Assembly: GCF_002803155.1 (NCBI RefSeq)
Contig: NZ_NNBP01000006.1
Coordinates: 173,786-237,785, forward strand
DNA: 64,000 nucleotides
From: Streptomyces sp. CB02959
GTDB taxonomy: Bacteria > Actinomycetota > Actinomycetes > Streptomycetales > Streptomycetaceae
Direction: 5' to 3'
In this document: piece by piece, positions 15,906-23,203 of the stretch
Layout of the letters: each line of letters starts with the position of its first letter
How positions within the stretch are numbered: position 1 is the first letter of the stretch
Translations under genes and position numbers: made by a program
Notes under the pieces: model-generated
Database searches by the model: none
Told to the model about the DNA's origin: nothing
Seen by the model: only the letters and a program-made list of their open reading frames with translations

Positions 15906-17363
15906 GTGATGAAGCGATTCCCTTTCCTCCGGGCGGACTTCACCGCCTCCCTCGTGGTCTTCCTCGTCGCCGTCCCGCTGTGCGTGGGCGTGGCGGTCGC
16001 CTCCGGCGTACCGGCCGAACTGGGGCTGGTCACCGGCATCGTCGGCGGACTGGTCACCGGCCTGCTCCCCGGCAGCAGCCTTCAGGTCAGCGGCCCGGCC
16101 GCCGGTCTGACGGTGCTGGTCTTCGAAGCGGTCAAGACGTACGGCCTGGGCGTGCTGGGTGCCCTGGTGCTGGCCGCGGGTGTCTTCCAACTGGCCATGG
16201 GCGCCCTGAAGTTGGGGCGCTGGTTCCGGGCGATCTCGGTCGCGGTGGTGCAGGGCATGCTGGCGGGCATCGGGCTGGTCCTGATCGCCGGACAGCTCTA
16301 CGCCCTGGCGGACGCCAAGGCACCGGGCAGCGGCCTGGCCAACATCGGGGCGCTGCCACGGCTGGTGCTGGACACCGCACGGTCCGGCACCGCCCTCGCC
16401 GCGCTCGCCATCGGCGCCGGCACCATTGCCGTGTTGGTGCTGTGGCCGCGCTGGCGGCGTGCGGCGCGGATCCTGCCGGCCCCGCTGGCGGCGGTCGCAC
16501 TGGCCACCACCTCGGTCTGGGCACTGGATCTGCCGGTCGCCCGGGTGCAGGTCAGCGGGCTGCTGGACGCGATCCAGCCGCCCGGTCTGGCCGACATCGG
16601 CCGGCTGACCGAACTCGGGGTCCTGGGCACGGTGTTGGCCTTCACCCTGATCGCGTCCGCGGAGTCGCTGTTCAGCGCGGCGGCGGTGGACCGGCTGCAC
16701 GACGGGGCGCGGACCGACTACGACAAGGAGCTGATGGCCCAGGGCGCCGGCAACGCGGTGTGCGGAGTGCTCGGCGCGCTGCCGATGACGGCGGTGATCG
16801 TGCGCAGTGCCGCCAACGTCCAGGCGGGGGCGCGGACCAAGGCGTCCCGGGTGCTGCACGGGGTGTGGCTGCTGCTGTTCGCGGCGGCGTTCCCGGCGGC
16901 GCTGGGCGTGGTGCCGGTCGCGGCGCTGGCCGGTGTACTGGTGCACGCGGGCTGGAAGTTGATCCCGCTGCGGGAGCTGCGGCCGTTGTGGCGGGCGCAC
17001 CGCGGCGAGGCGGTGGTGCTGTGCGTCACCGCGATCGCCATCGTGACGGTGAACATGTTCGAGGGCGTGCTGATCGGTCTGCTGCTGGCCGTGGCCAAGA
17101 CCGCGTGGGAGACCTCCAAGGCACACCTGGAGGTGCACATCCCCAGCGTTCCCGGCCCGGTGCGGGTGCGGGCGGTCGGCAACGCCACCTTCCTTCGGCT
17201 GCCCAAGCTCCTCGACCAGTTGGAGTCGCTGCCGGCCGACCGGGACGTGGAACTCGACCTGAGCGGGCTGCGCCACCTCGACCACGCCTGCGAGGCGGCG
17301 TTGGCGAACTGGGCCGAGCAGCACCGCCGCAGCCGGAGCCGGGCGGTCGAGCTGGTCTCCTGA
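15906..17363 (+). CDS. SulP family anion transporter
   Basis: The protein has about 485 residues from GTG 15906 (ATG 15909 is the immediate alternative). It has multiple membrane segments, the SulP core with SGPAAGLTVLVFEAV near the N-terminus, and the conserved region FTLIASAESLFSAAAVDRLHDG in the second half. A C-terminal STAS-like domain of about 75 residues includes VELDLSGLRHLDHAC. It lies 13 bases after the carbonic anhydrase gene in the same direction. Bicarbonate is the likelier substrate given that partner, but sulfate cannot be excluded. Confidence 0.9.
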   Translation: MMKRFPFLRADFTASLVVFLVAVPLCVGVAVASGVPAELGLVTGIVGGLVTGLLPGSSLQVSGPAAGLTVLVFEAVKTYGLGVLGALVLAAGVFQLAMGALKLGRWFRAISVAVVQGMLAGIGLVLIAGQLYALADAKAPGSGLANIGALPRLVLDTARSGTALAALAIGAGTIAVLVLWPRWRRAARILPAPLAAVALATTSVWALDLPVARVQVSGLLDAIQPPGLADIGRLTELGVLGTVLAFTLIASAESLFSAAAVDRLHDGARTDYDKELMAQGAGNAVCGVLGALPMTAVIVRSAANVQAGARTKASRVLHGVWLLLFAAAFPAALGVVPVAALAGVLVHAGWKLIPLRELRPLWRAHRGEAVVLCVTAIAIVTVNMFEGVLIGLLLAVAKTAWETSKAHLEVHIPSVPGPVRVRAVGNATFLRLPKLLDQLESLPADRDVELDLSGLRHLDHACEAALANWAEQHRRSRSRAVELVS

Positions 17364-17528
17364 GCGGCCGCTCCGGACCGTGCTCCCGGCGGTGGCCGAA
17401 GACGTTCCCGGCCGGGAGCCACGGCACCGGACGACAGCTGCCGGCCATCGATGCGGCGGAGCCGGAATGATCGCGCCGGCTCCGGCGTTCTCCCAGGACC
17501 AGGAGTCTTCGACGAGAGGGCGGACGCC

Positions 17529-17975
17529 ATGCCCCTGCAGGGAGAGTACGAGCCGAGCCCGACCGCGTGGGTCCGCGATCAGGTCGAGTTGTACGAGGGA
17601 TCCGGCGGCACGGAGGGCACCACGCTCCGTGGCCTGCCGGTGATCGTGCTGACCACACGCGGCGCCAAGTCCGGCAAGCTCCGCAAGAGCCCGCTGATGC
17701 GGGTGGAGCACGAGGGGGCGTACGCCGCGGTGGCGTCCCAGGGCGGCGCGCCCACGAATCCGGTCTGGTACCACAACGTGCTCGCCGATCCGCGGGTGGA
17801 GCTCCAGGACGGTCCGGTCCGCCGGGACATGACGGCCCGTGAGGTCACCGGCGAGGAGAAGGCCGCGTGGTGGGCGCGGGCGGTCGAGGCGTTCCCCGAC
17901 TACGCCGACTACCAGCGCAAGACGGACCGCCGGATACCGGTCTTCGTACTGGAGCCGGCGGGCACCTCGCACTGA
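17529..17975 (+). CDS. Ddn-type deazaflavin (F420)-dependent oxidoreductase
   Basis: The protein has 148 residues, a split beta-barrel of the Rv3547/Ddn nitroreductase family. The family signature is visible as [18 protein letters not shown], followed by [20 protein letters not shown] and a short helical tail. Family members use reduced F420 to reduce quinones, nitro compounds or other acceptors. The ATG at 17529 fits the usual start. The gene has no operon partner and converges on the molybdate transporter gene. Confidence 0.85.
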   Translation: MPLQGEYEPSPTAWVRDQVELYEGSGGTEGTTLRGLPVIVLTTRGAKSGKLRKSPLMRVEHEGAYAAVASQGGAPTNPVWYHNVLADPRVELQDGPVRRDMTAREVTGEEKAAWWARAVEAFPDYADYQRKTDRRIPVFVLEPAGTSH

Positions 17976-18053
17976 TCACGGCGCGACGCCGGGACATGCG
18001 GCGCAGACGGCGACCTGCCGCCCGTGGGCTCCGGCCACAGAGCTGACGCATCG

Positions 18054-20159
18054 TCAGAGTGTCACCAGGGTGACCTCGGTGGCCTTGACGCTGGTCCAGA
18101 CGGCGGCGCCGTCGGCGAGACCGAGTTCCAGGGCCGCCGCCGGAGTGATCTCGGCGACGAGATCGGGCGCCTCGGGAGAGGTGACGACGACCCGCAGCCG
18201 GCTGCCCGCGGCGGTGATCTCCCGTACGGTGCCGGGCCAGACGTTGCGCGGACTGCCCGCGGGCTTGGCGACGTGCACCGAGACCGCCTCGGGGGCGATC
18301 ACCGCGAGCGCCTGGGTGCCGTCGGGGAGCGGGTCGGCCACGACCAGGTGGCCGCCTCCGGTGAGCGCGAGTCCGTCGCCGGCCGCGGTGCCGGACCAGG
18401 CGTTGCGGCCGAGCATCCGGGCCACCCAGGGCGAGCGGGGGTTCCGGGTGACCTCGGCGGGCGGGGCGTCCTGGAGGGCACGGCCACCGTCCAGGACGAG
18501 GACCCGGTCGGCGAGCGAGACCGCCTCGACGGGGTCGTGGGTGACGATCAGGCAGACCCCGCCGAAGCCGGCGAGATGGCCGCGCAGGGTGTGCCGGACG
18601 TGCGCCCGGGTGGTCTGATCGAGAGCGGCCAGCGGTTCGTCGAGCAGCAGCAGACGCGGCCGGGCGGCCAGCGCCCGGGCCAGGGCGACGCGCTGGGCCT
18701 GGCCGCCGGAGAGTTGGGCGGGCCGACGGTGGGCGAGCGGGCCGACGCCGAGCCGGTCGAGCCACTGCTGTGCGGTGCGCCGGGCCTCGGCGCGCGGGAC
18801 GCCCTGGGCACGCAGCCCGTAGGCGGTGTTGGCCAGCGCCGTCAGATGCGGGAAGAGGGCCCCGTCCTGGGGTACCCAGGCGACGCCCCGGCGGTGCGGG
18901 GGCAGTGCGGTGACGTCGGACTCCCCCAGCCGGAGGGCGGCGCGGGCGCGCGGGGTGAGCCCGAGCAGGGCGCGCAGCAGGGTGGTCTTGCCGGCGCCGT
19001 TGGGGCCGACGACGGCGATGGTGGTTCCCGGGGTGGCCTGGAGTGCGAGTTCGGTGAAGCCGGTGACGTCGGCGTGCAGCGGCCAGCGTTCCCCGAGGGA
19101 CGGGTCCGGCGCGGACGCCTGCGGATGCCCGGTGGCCGCGGTGCCGACCGCCTGCGGCACGACGGTCCCCTCCGTCCCGGCGGCCGCGGCGCCCTCGCCG
19201 ATGGGTGCGCCACCCGTCGCCCGCTCACCACCGCTGCCGGTGTCGGCACCGCTGCCGCTTCCGATGCCGTCGGCGCCGTCGCCACGACCGGCACGCCCGC
19301 GGCGGCCGGCGCGGCCGGACCGGTCCGCGGGCCCGCCCGTCCACCGCCCGCGCAGGCACACCAGCACGGCCATGGCGATGGCGAGCAGCAGCAGGGAGAC
19401 GGAGGTGGCCGCTTCCGGGGAGTCCTGGAGCAGCAGATAGACCTGGAGCGGCAGGGTCTGGGTGGTGCCGGGCAGGTTTCCGGCGAAGGTGATGGTCGCG
19501 CCGAATTCGCCGAGCGCGCGGGCCCAGGTCAGCGCGGCGCCGGCGGCCAGGCCGGGGGCGACCATCGGGAGGGTGACGGTGCAGAAGACCCGTACCGGCG
19601 AGGCGCCGAGGGACGCCGCGGTCTCCTCGTAGCTGGGGCGGAGCCCGGCGAGGGTGCCCTCCAGGCTGATCACGAGGAAGGGCATCGCGACGAAGGTGGC
19701 CGCGACCACCGCACCCGAGGTGTGGAACGGCAGCACGATGCCGAAGGTGTCCTCCAGCCAGGGACCGAGGAGTCCGCGACGGCCGAAGCCGAGCAGCAGG
19801 GCGACACCGCCGACGGTCGGCGGCAGCACCATCGGCAGCAGCACGAGGGAGCGGACCAGCACCTTGCCGGGGAAGTCGACCCGGGCCAGCAGCCAGGCCA
19901 GCGGGACGCCCAGGAGCAGCGACAGGCCCAGCGCCCAGCCCGACACCAGCAGCGACAGCCGGAGCGCTTCGAGCACTCCGGGGCTGGTCAGATGGGTGCC
20001 GAGGTCGCCCCAGCTGGTGCGGGCGAGGATGCCCAGCAGCGGCATCAGCAGGAACGCGATGGCGAGCAGCGCGGGGACGGCCAAGGCGACGGGGGTGCGG
20101 GCACCGGGCGTGCGGCGTCGACCGGCCGGCGCCGGGCCGGAGGGGCTGGGGCGGCTCAT
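18054..20159 (-). CDS. modBC: Fused molybdate permease/ATPase (ModB-ModC)
   Basis: The protein has 701 residues from ATG 20159 (AGGACT upstream), which is preferred to a Pro-rich upstream extension. Residues about 15-265 are the ModB permease with an EAA-type loop (EETAASLGASPVRVF). A Gly/Arg-rich linker of about 90 residues follows. The ATPase comes next, with Walker A VGPNGAGKTT, signature QLSGGQAQRVALARAL and Walker B RLLLLDEPLAALD. The last 130 residues hold a TOBE/Mop molybdate-sensing region ending VKATEVTLVTL. It imports molybdate with the adjacent ModA. The fusion fixes a 1:1 ratio of permease to ATPase. It supplies the Mo enzymes encoded further right. Confidence 0.92.
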   Translation of the reverse strand: MSRPSPSGPAPAGRRRTPGARTPVALAVPALLAIAFLLMPLLGILARTSWGDLGTHLTSPGVLEALRLSLLVSGWALGLSLLLGVPLAWLLARVDFPGKVLVRSLVLLPMVLPPTVGGVALLLGFGRRGLLGPWLEDTFGIVLPFHTSGAVVAATFVAMPFLVISLEGTLAGLRPSYEETAASLGASPVRVFCTVTLPMVAPGLAAGAALTWARALGEFGATITFAGNLPGTTQTLPLQVYLLLQDSPEAATSVSLLLLAIAMAVLVCLRGRWTGGPADRSGRAGRRGRAGRGDGADGIGSGSGADTGSGGERATGGAPIGEGAAAAGTEGTVVPQAVGTAATGHPQASAPDPSLGERWPLHADVTGFTELALQATPGTTIAVVGPNGAGKTTLLRALLGLTPRARAALRLGESDVTALPPHRRGVAWVPQDGALFPHLTALANTAYGLRAQGVPRAEARRTAQQWLDRLGVGPLAHRRPAQLSGGQAQRVALARALAARPRLLLLDEPLAALDQTTRAHVRHTLRGHLAGFGGVCLIVTHDPVEAVSLADRVLVLDGGRALQDAPPAEVTRNPRSPWVARMLGRNAWSGTAAGDGLALTGGGHLVVADPLPDGTQALAVIAPEAVSVHVAKPAGSPRNVWPGTVREITAAGSRLRVVVTSPEAPDLVAEITPAAALELGLADGAAVWTSVKATEVTLVTL

Positions 20160-20271
20160 CGGGAGTCCTGGGATCGGGGCGGGCGTCGGGTCCGGGCGGA
20201 CGGCGGCGGGGACGGCGGCGGGGTGGGGACTGCCCGCTCCCCCGAGCCGGACAGTCCCCACCCCGCACGGG

Positions 20272-21069
20272 TCACGGCTTCTGGAAGCCCGCGTCCTGGA
20301 GGAGCTTCTGCGCCTCCGGGGTGCTCAGCCACTTCACGAACGCGGCGGCCGCGGCGGAGTGCTGGGAGGACTTGAGGGTGGCCGCCGGGTAGGAGGCGAC
20401 GGCGTTCTGGGCGTCGGGGATGTCGATGGCGTCGACCTTCTTGGGCGCGGTGGCGGCGTCCGTCTTGTAGACGATGCCGGCGTCCGCCTCACCGAGTTCC
20501 ACCTTGCTGAGGACGGCCCGGACGTTGGGCTCCTGCGAGACCGGCTTGACGGTCAACTTCTGCGCGTCCAGGACCTTCTTGCTGTAGCGGCCGACCGGCA
20601 CCTCGGGGGCGGCCAGCACCACCTTCAGCTTGCTGTCGGCGAGGTCCGCCAGGGCGCCGACCTTCTTGGGGTTGCCCTTGCCCGTGGCGATGACCAGGCG
20701 GTTCTTGGCGATGACGGTGGGGGCACCGGTGTCCGCCTTGAGCCCGTCCATGGTCTTGGTGTCGGCGGTGACCAGGGCGTCGGCGGGGGCGCCCTGCTTG
20801 ACCTGGGCGGCGAGCTCCTGGGAGCCGGCGAACGAGAAGGTGACCTTGGCGCCCGGGTGCTCCTTCTCGTAGACGGCGCCGGCCTTCTGGAAGACGTCGG
20901 TGAGCGAGGCGGCGGCGAGCACGGTGAGCTTCGTGGTGCTGCCGGACCCGCCGTCGCTGTCCTTCTTGGCGTTGTCACCGCTGCCGCCGGAGCAGGCGGC
21001 GAGCGGGACGAGGAGGGCGGCGGTGACGAGCGCGGTGGCGGCGCGGCGTCCGGTGAGGAACGGGGACAT
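20272..21069 (-). CDS. modA: Molybdate-binding lipoprotein ModA
   Basis: The protein has 265 residues from ATG 21069. It is a lipoprotein signal sequence ending in the lipobox LAAC, then a Gly/Ser linker and a periplasmic-type binding fold: [30 protein letters not shown], a hinge region with [12 protein letters not shown], and the C-terminal [18 protein letters not shown]. It captures molybdate (possibly tungstate) outside the membrane and delivers it to the downstream fused permease. There are 112 bases between the genes, probably one transcript. Confidence 0.93.
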   Translation of the reverse strand: MSPFLTGRRAATALVTAALLVPLAACSGGSGDNAKKDSDGGSGSTTKLTVLAAASLTDVFQKAGAVYEKEHPGAKVTFSFAGSQELAAQVKQGAPADALVTADTKTMDGLKADTGAPTVIAKNRLVIATGKGNPKKVGALADLADSKLKVVLAAPEVPVGRYSKKVLDAQKLTVKPVSQEPNVRAVLSKVELGEADAGIVYKTDAATAPKKVDAIDIPDAQNAVASYPAATLKSSQHSAAAAAFVKWLSTPEAQKLLQDAGFQKP

Positions 21070-21215
21070 GGTGCGGACTCCTTGGTGCGCAGGGCGATGC
21101 GGTCGCCCGAGCGGATGGGGACATAGCCGCGCCGTGGACGGGCGACGCCGCTGGGTGTGGCGGCCGGCCCGGAGGGGACGTGGGGGCGGATCTCCGGGTG
21201 GTGGCACGCGGGGGT

Positions 21216-21611
21216 TCAGGTGCGGTCGATGTGCACGCTGGTGGATTTCACCCGTGCGACGGCCTGCATGCCGACTTCCAGTCCGAGTTCCTCCACCGCT
21301 TCACGGGTGAGCAGGGACACCAGACGGTGCGGGCCGGCCTGGATCTCGACCTGGGCGGCGACATCGCCGAGTTTGACGGCGGTGACGATGCCCGGGAAGG
21401 CGTTGCGGACGGAGGTGTAGGTGTCGTCCTCCTCGCCGCCGGCGGACTGGCCCACCTCGATCGAGAAGGCGGCCAGATCCCGGCCGTCGATGAGGCGACG
21501 GCCGCTGTCGTCGCGGTGGGTGGCGACCCGTCCGGCATCCGCCCAGCGGCGGGCGGTGTCCGGACTTACGCCGAGGAGCCGCGCCGCCTGGCCGATTGTG
21601 TAGGACTGCAT
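21216..21611 (-). CDS. HTH-Mop molybdate-responsive regulator (copy 1)
   Basis: The protein has 131 residues. The N-terminus is a MerR/excisionase-type helix-turn-helix ([20 protein letters not shown]). The C-terminal 70 residues are a Mop/TOBE fold ([20 protein letters not shown] through [10 protein letters not shown]), which binds molybdate. This is a one-component molybdate sensor and repressor, in line with its place directly upstream of modA. The ATG 21611 is the natural start because the HTH begins there. A paralogue at 28588 shares the same layout, so the pair brackets the Mo gene island. Confidence 0.9.
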   Translation of the reverse strand: MQSYTIGQAARLLGVSPDTARRWADAGRVATHRDDSGRRLIDGRDLAAFSIEVGQSAGGEEDDTYTSVRNAFPGIVTAVKLGDVAAQVEIQAGPHRLVSLLTREAVEELGLEVGMQAVARVKSTSVHIDRT

Positions 21612-21816
21612 GTGCGACAAGATATGAGGTATTGGCTCGCATTTACAATCCTTTTGGCATTCCTCCACAGCAGATGCAAGGTCCGTTGGAGGAAGGGACA
21701 AGCGCAAGTTCCGGCCACCGGAAAACCGGGCGTCATGCACGGGGGCCGCACCCGGCAGGCCGAATCCCGCGAGGAATCCGCGCCCGGAGCCGATTACAGT
21801 GCGAGGGACAGGAAGA

Positions 21817-21843
21817 GCATTACGGATATCCCAGCCGTAATGC
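21817..21843. promoter_or_regulatory. GCATTACGG dyad, possible operator
   Basis: A perfect 9-bp inverted repeat, GCATTACGG at 21817-21825 and CCGTAATGC at 21835-21843, has a 9-base spacer. A variant GCATTACGCGG closes the repeat array at 21946-21956. It lies between the divergent HTH-Mop regulator and Mop genes and is a plausible binding site for that regulator (inference). Confidence 0.5.
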
Positions 21844-21951
21844 GCATTGCGCCTCATTGCTCTCTATTGCGCTCGTGTTGCTCTTGATTGCTCCGGATTG
21901 CTCTGAGTTGCACTGGGGTGCTCTGTGTTGCTTTGGATTGCCCCGCATTAC
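21841..21951. repeat. Array of eleven 10-bp direct repeats
   Basis: TTGC cores occur at 21847, 21857, 21867, 21878, 21888, 21898, 21908, 21918 (GTGC), 21928, 21938 and 21948 (TTAC). The spacing is 10 bp throughout, with a single 11. The approximate unit is CTCTGGATTG. The whole stretch is AT-richer than its surroundings. It sits about 70 bases upstream of the tandem Mop gene and 230 bases upstream of the divergent HTH-Mop regulator, next to the GCATTACGG dyad. A spacing close to one helical turn puts all the cores on one face of the DNA. Confidence 0.85.
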
Positions 21952-22019
21952 GCGGCTTTCCGCTCGCGGTGCCGCGTCGTGCCGTACCGCACCTCTCGTA
22001 CCCGAGGAAGTGGTCTCCC

Positions 22020-22442
22020 ATGAGCCTCAGCATCCGCAACCAGCTCCCCGGCACGGTTCTCGCCGTCACCGCCGGGGAGGTGATGTCGACCGTCGCGGTA
22101 CGGCTGTCCGGCGGCCAGACGCTCACTGCCGCGATCACCGTGGAGGCCGTCGACGACCTCGGCATCACGGTCGGCTCACCGGTGCGCGCGCTGGTGAAGT
22201 CCACCGAGGTCGCCCTGGCCACCGGCGCGGTGGACGGGCTGAGCATTCGCAACCGGCTCCCGGGGACCGTCGTCGCGGTGACCACCGGCGGCGCGATGGC
22301 CGGGGTCAAGGTGGCCGTGGCGGGCGGGGAGCTGACCGCCGCGATCACCAAGGACGCGGCGGCCGCCCTGGGTCTGGCCACCGGTTCCGAGGTGACCGCG
22401 CTGATCAAGTCGACCGAGGTCGCGCTGGCCGCCGAGCGCTGA
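22020..22442 (+). CDS. Tandem Mop molybdate-binding protein
   Basis: The protein has 140 residues made of two Mop domains of about 68 residues. Each begins LSIRN(Q/R)LPGTV and ends (L/A)(V/L)(K/I)KSTEVAL-like. Such di-Mop molbindins form hexameric stores or buffers for molybdate in the cytoplasm. The ATG at 22020 has GGAAGTGG upstream. It is transcribed away from the HTH-Mop regulator and follows the 10-bp repeat array, so regulation by molybdate is likely (inference). Confidence 0.92.
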   Translation: MSLSIRNQLPGTVLAVTAGEVMSTVAVRLSGGQTLTAAITVEAVDDLGITVGSPVRALVKSTEVALATGAVDGLSIRNRLPGTVVAVTTGGAMAGVKVAVAGGELTAAITKDAAAALGLATGSEVTALIKSTEVALAAER

Positions 22443-22487
22443 CCGATCCGGCGCGCGGCCGGCGGCCGCCCCGGCGCGGCCCGCGGC

Positions 22488-23003
22488 CTACTGCTCCCCC
22501 GGCGCCGGGCAGGTGCCCACCCAGATGCCGGTGATGGCGCTGATGTACCGCGCGCCGCAGCGGTCGGACGGCACCACGAGCTGGCTGCCCGCCGCGTCCA
22601 GCGGCTCCCCGTCCATCGCCGTGGCCAAAAGGATCGGGGCGTCGCCGAAGTCGGCGTCGATCTCCGCCCAGGACAGCACGGTGTGGTGGCCGTCCCCGCC
22701 GGTCACGGTCAGCAGGAAACGGGAGCGGTCCTTGCGCCGCCGGGCGTCGAAGACGGGACCCGCCTCGTCCAGGACGTCCCGCAGCAGCGGACCGTCGAAG
22801 GTGTGGTGCTGCGGGCCGTTGGTGGCGCAGTCGAAGACCACCGGAGCGTGCCGCTGCGGCCAGCGCTCCCGCAGGTCGGCGACGGTCAGCGCGAGCGGGC
22901 GGCGCAGCTGGCCGCTGACCTGGAAGCACCGGGCGGCGGGCGGGGCGTCACCGGGCGTGCCGCGGACGGCGACGGGGCGGGGCGGCGGGCTGAGTCGACT
23001 CAT
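22488..23003 (-). CDS. Small molybdopterin-binding oxidoreductase-like protein
   Basis: The protein has 171 residues from ATG 23003 with an AGGGGGA ribosome site. It corresponds to a reduced sulfite-oxidase-type molybdopterin domain (Oxidored_molyb): LTVADLRERWP, FDCATNGPQHHTFDGPLLRDVL, HTVLSWAEIDADFG and QLVVPSDRCGARYISAITGI. The classical Cys that ligands Mo in sulfite oxidases is not clearly present at the usual place (FDCATNG offers a candidate). The N-terminus lacks a Tat signal, so it is probably cytoplasmic. It converges on the Mop gene and lies within the molybdenum island. The substrate is unknown. Confidence 0.75.
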   Translation of the reverse strand: MSRLSPPPRPVAVRGTPGDAPPAARCFQVSGQLRRPLALTVADLRERWPQRHAPVVFDCATNGPQHHTFDGPLLRDVLDEAGPVFDARRRKDRSRFLLTVTGGDGHHTVLSWAEIDADFGDAPILLATAMDGEPLDAAGSQLVVPSDRCGARYISAITGIWVGTCPAPGEQ

Positions 23004-23141
23004 CGGTGTCCCCCTGGAGACGATCCACGCGGCGGCTGCCTCCCTGTGATGCCCCGGCGGCGTATGGCTCAATCACATCTGCCAACCACCGACCCATGTT
23101 TCCCTTGCGTAAGTGAGTCGAATAGGGGCAAGAGGGTGGCA

Positions 23142-23172
23142 GTTCCGGGACCTCGCAGTGCCGTCCCGGAAC
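23142..23172 (-). terminator. Stem-loop after the xanthine-dehydrogenase-type operon
   Basis: A perfect 10-bp inverted repeat (GTTCCGGGAC at 23142-23151, complement at 23163-23172) with an 11-base loop lies just beyond the stop of the leftward gene ending at 23204. Confidence 0.6.
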
Positions 23173-23203
23173 CGCCGCCCCCGTCCGGGCGACCGGGCGG
23201 TGG

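Noticed and set aside
15717..17972. A 751-residue minus-strand frame opposite the SulP gene
   Set aside because: It is made of Arg/Gln/Gly/His low-complexity sequence and lies over clear SulP coding sequence.
18024..20375. A 783-residue plus-strand frame opposite modBC
   Set aside because: No recognisable motif and it covers an unmistakable transporter gene on the other strand.
21841..21951. Short regular repeats resembling a CRISPR array
   Set aside because: The units are 10 bp with no spacers and no cas genes are near; they fit a protein-binding or structural array better.
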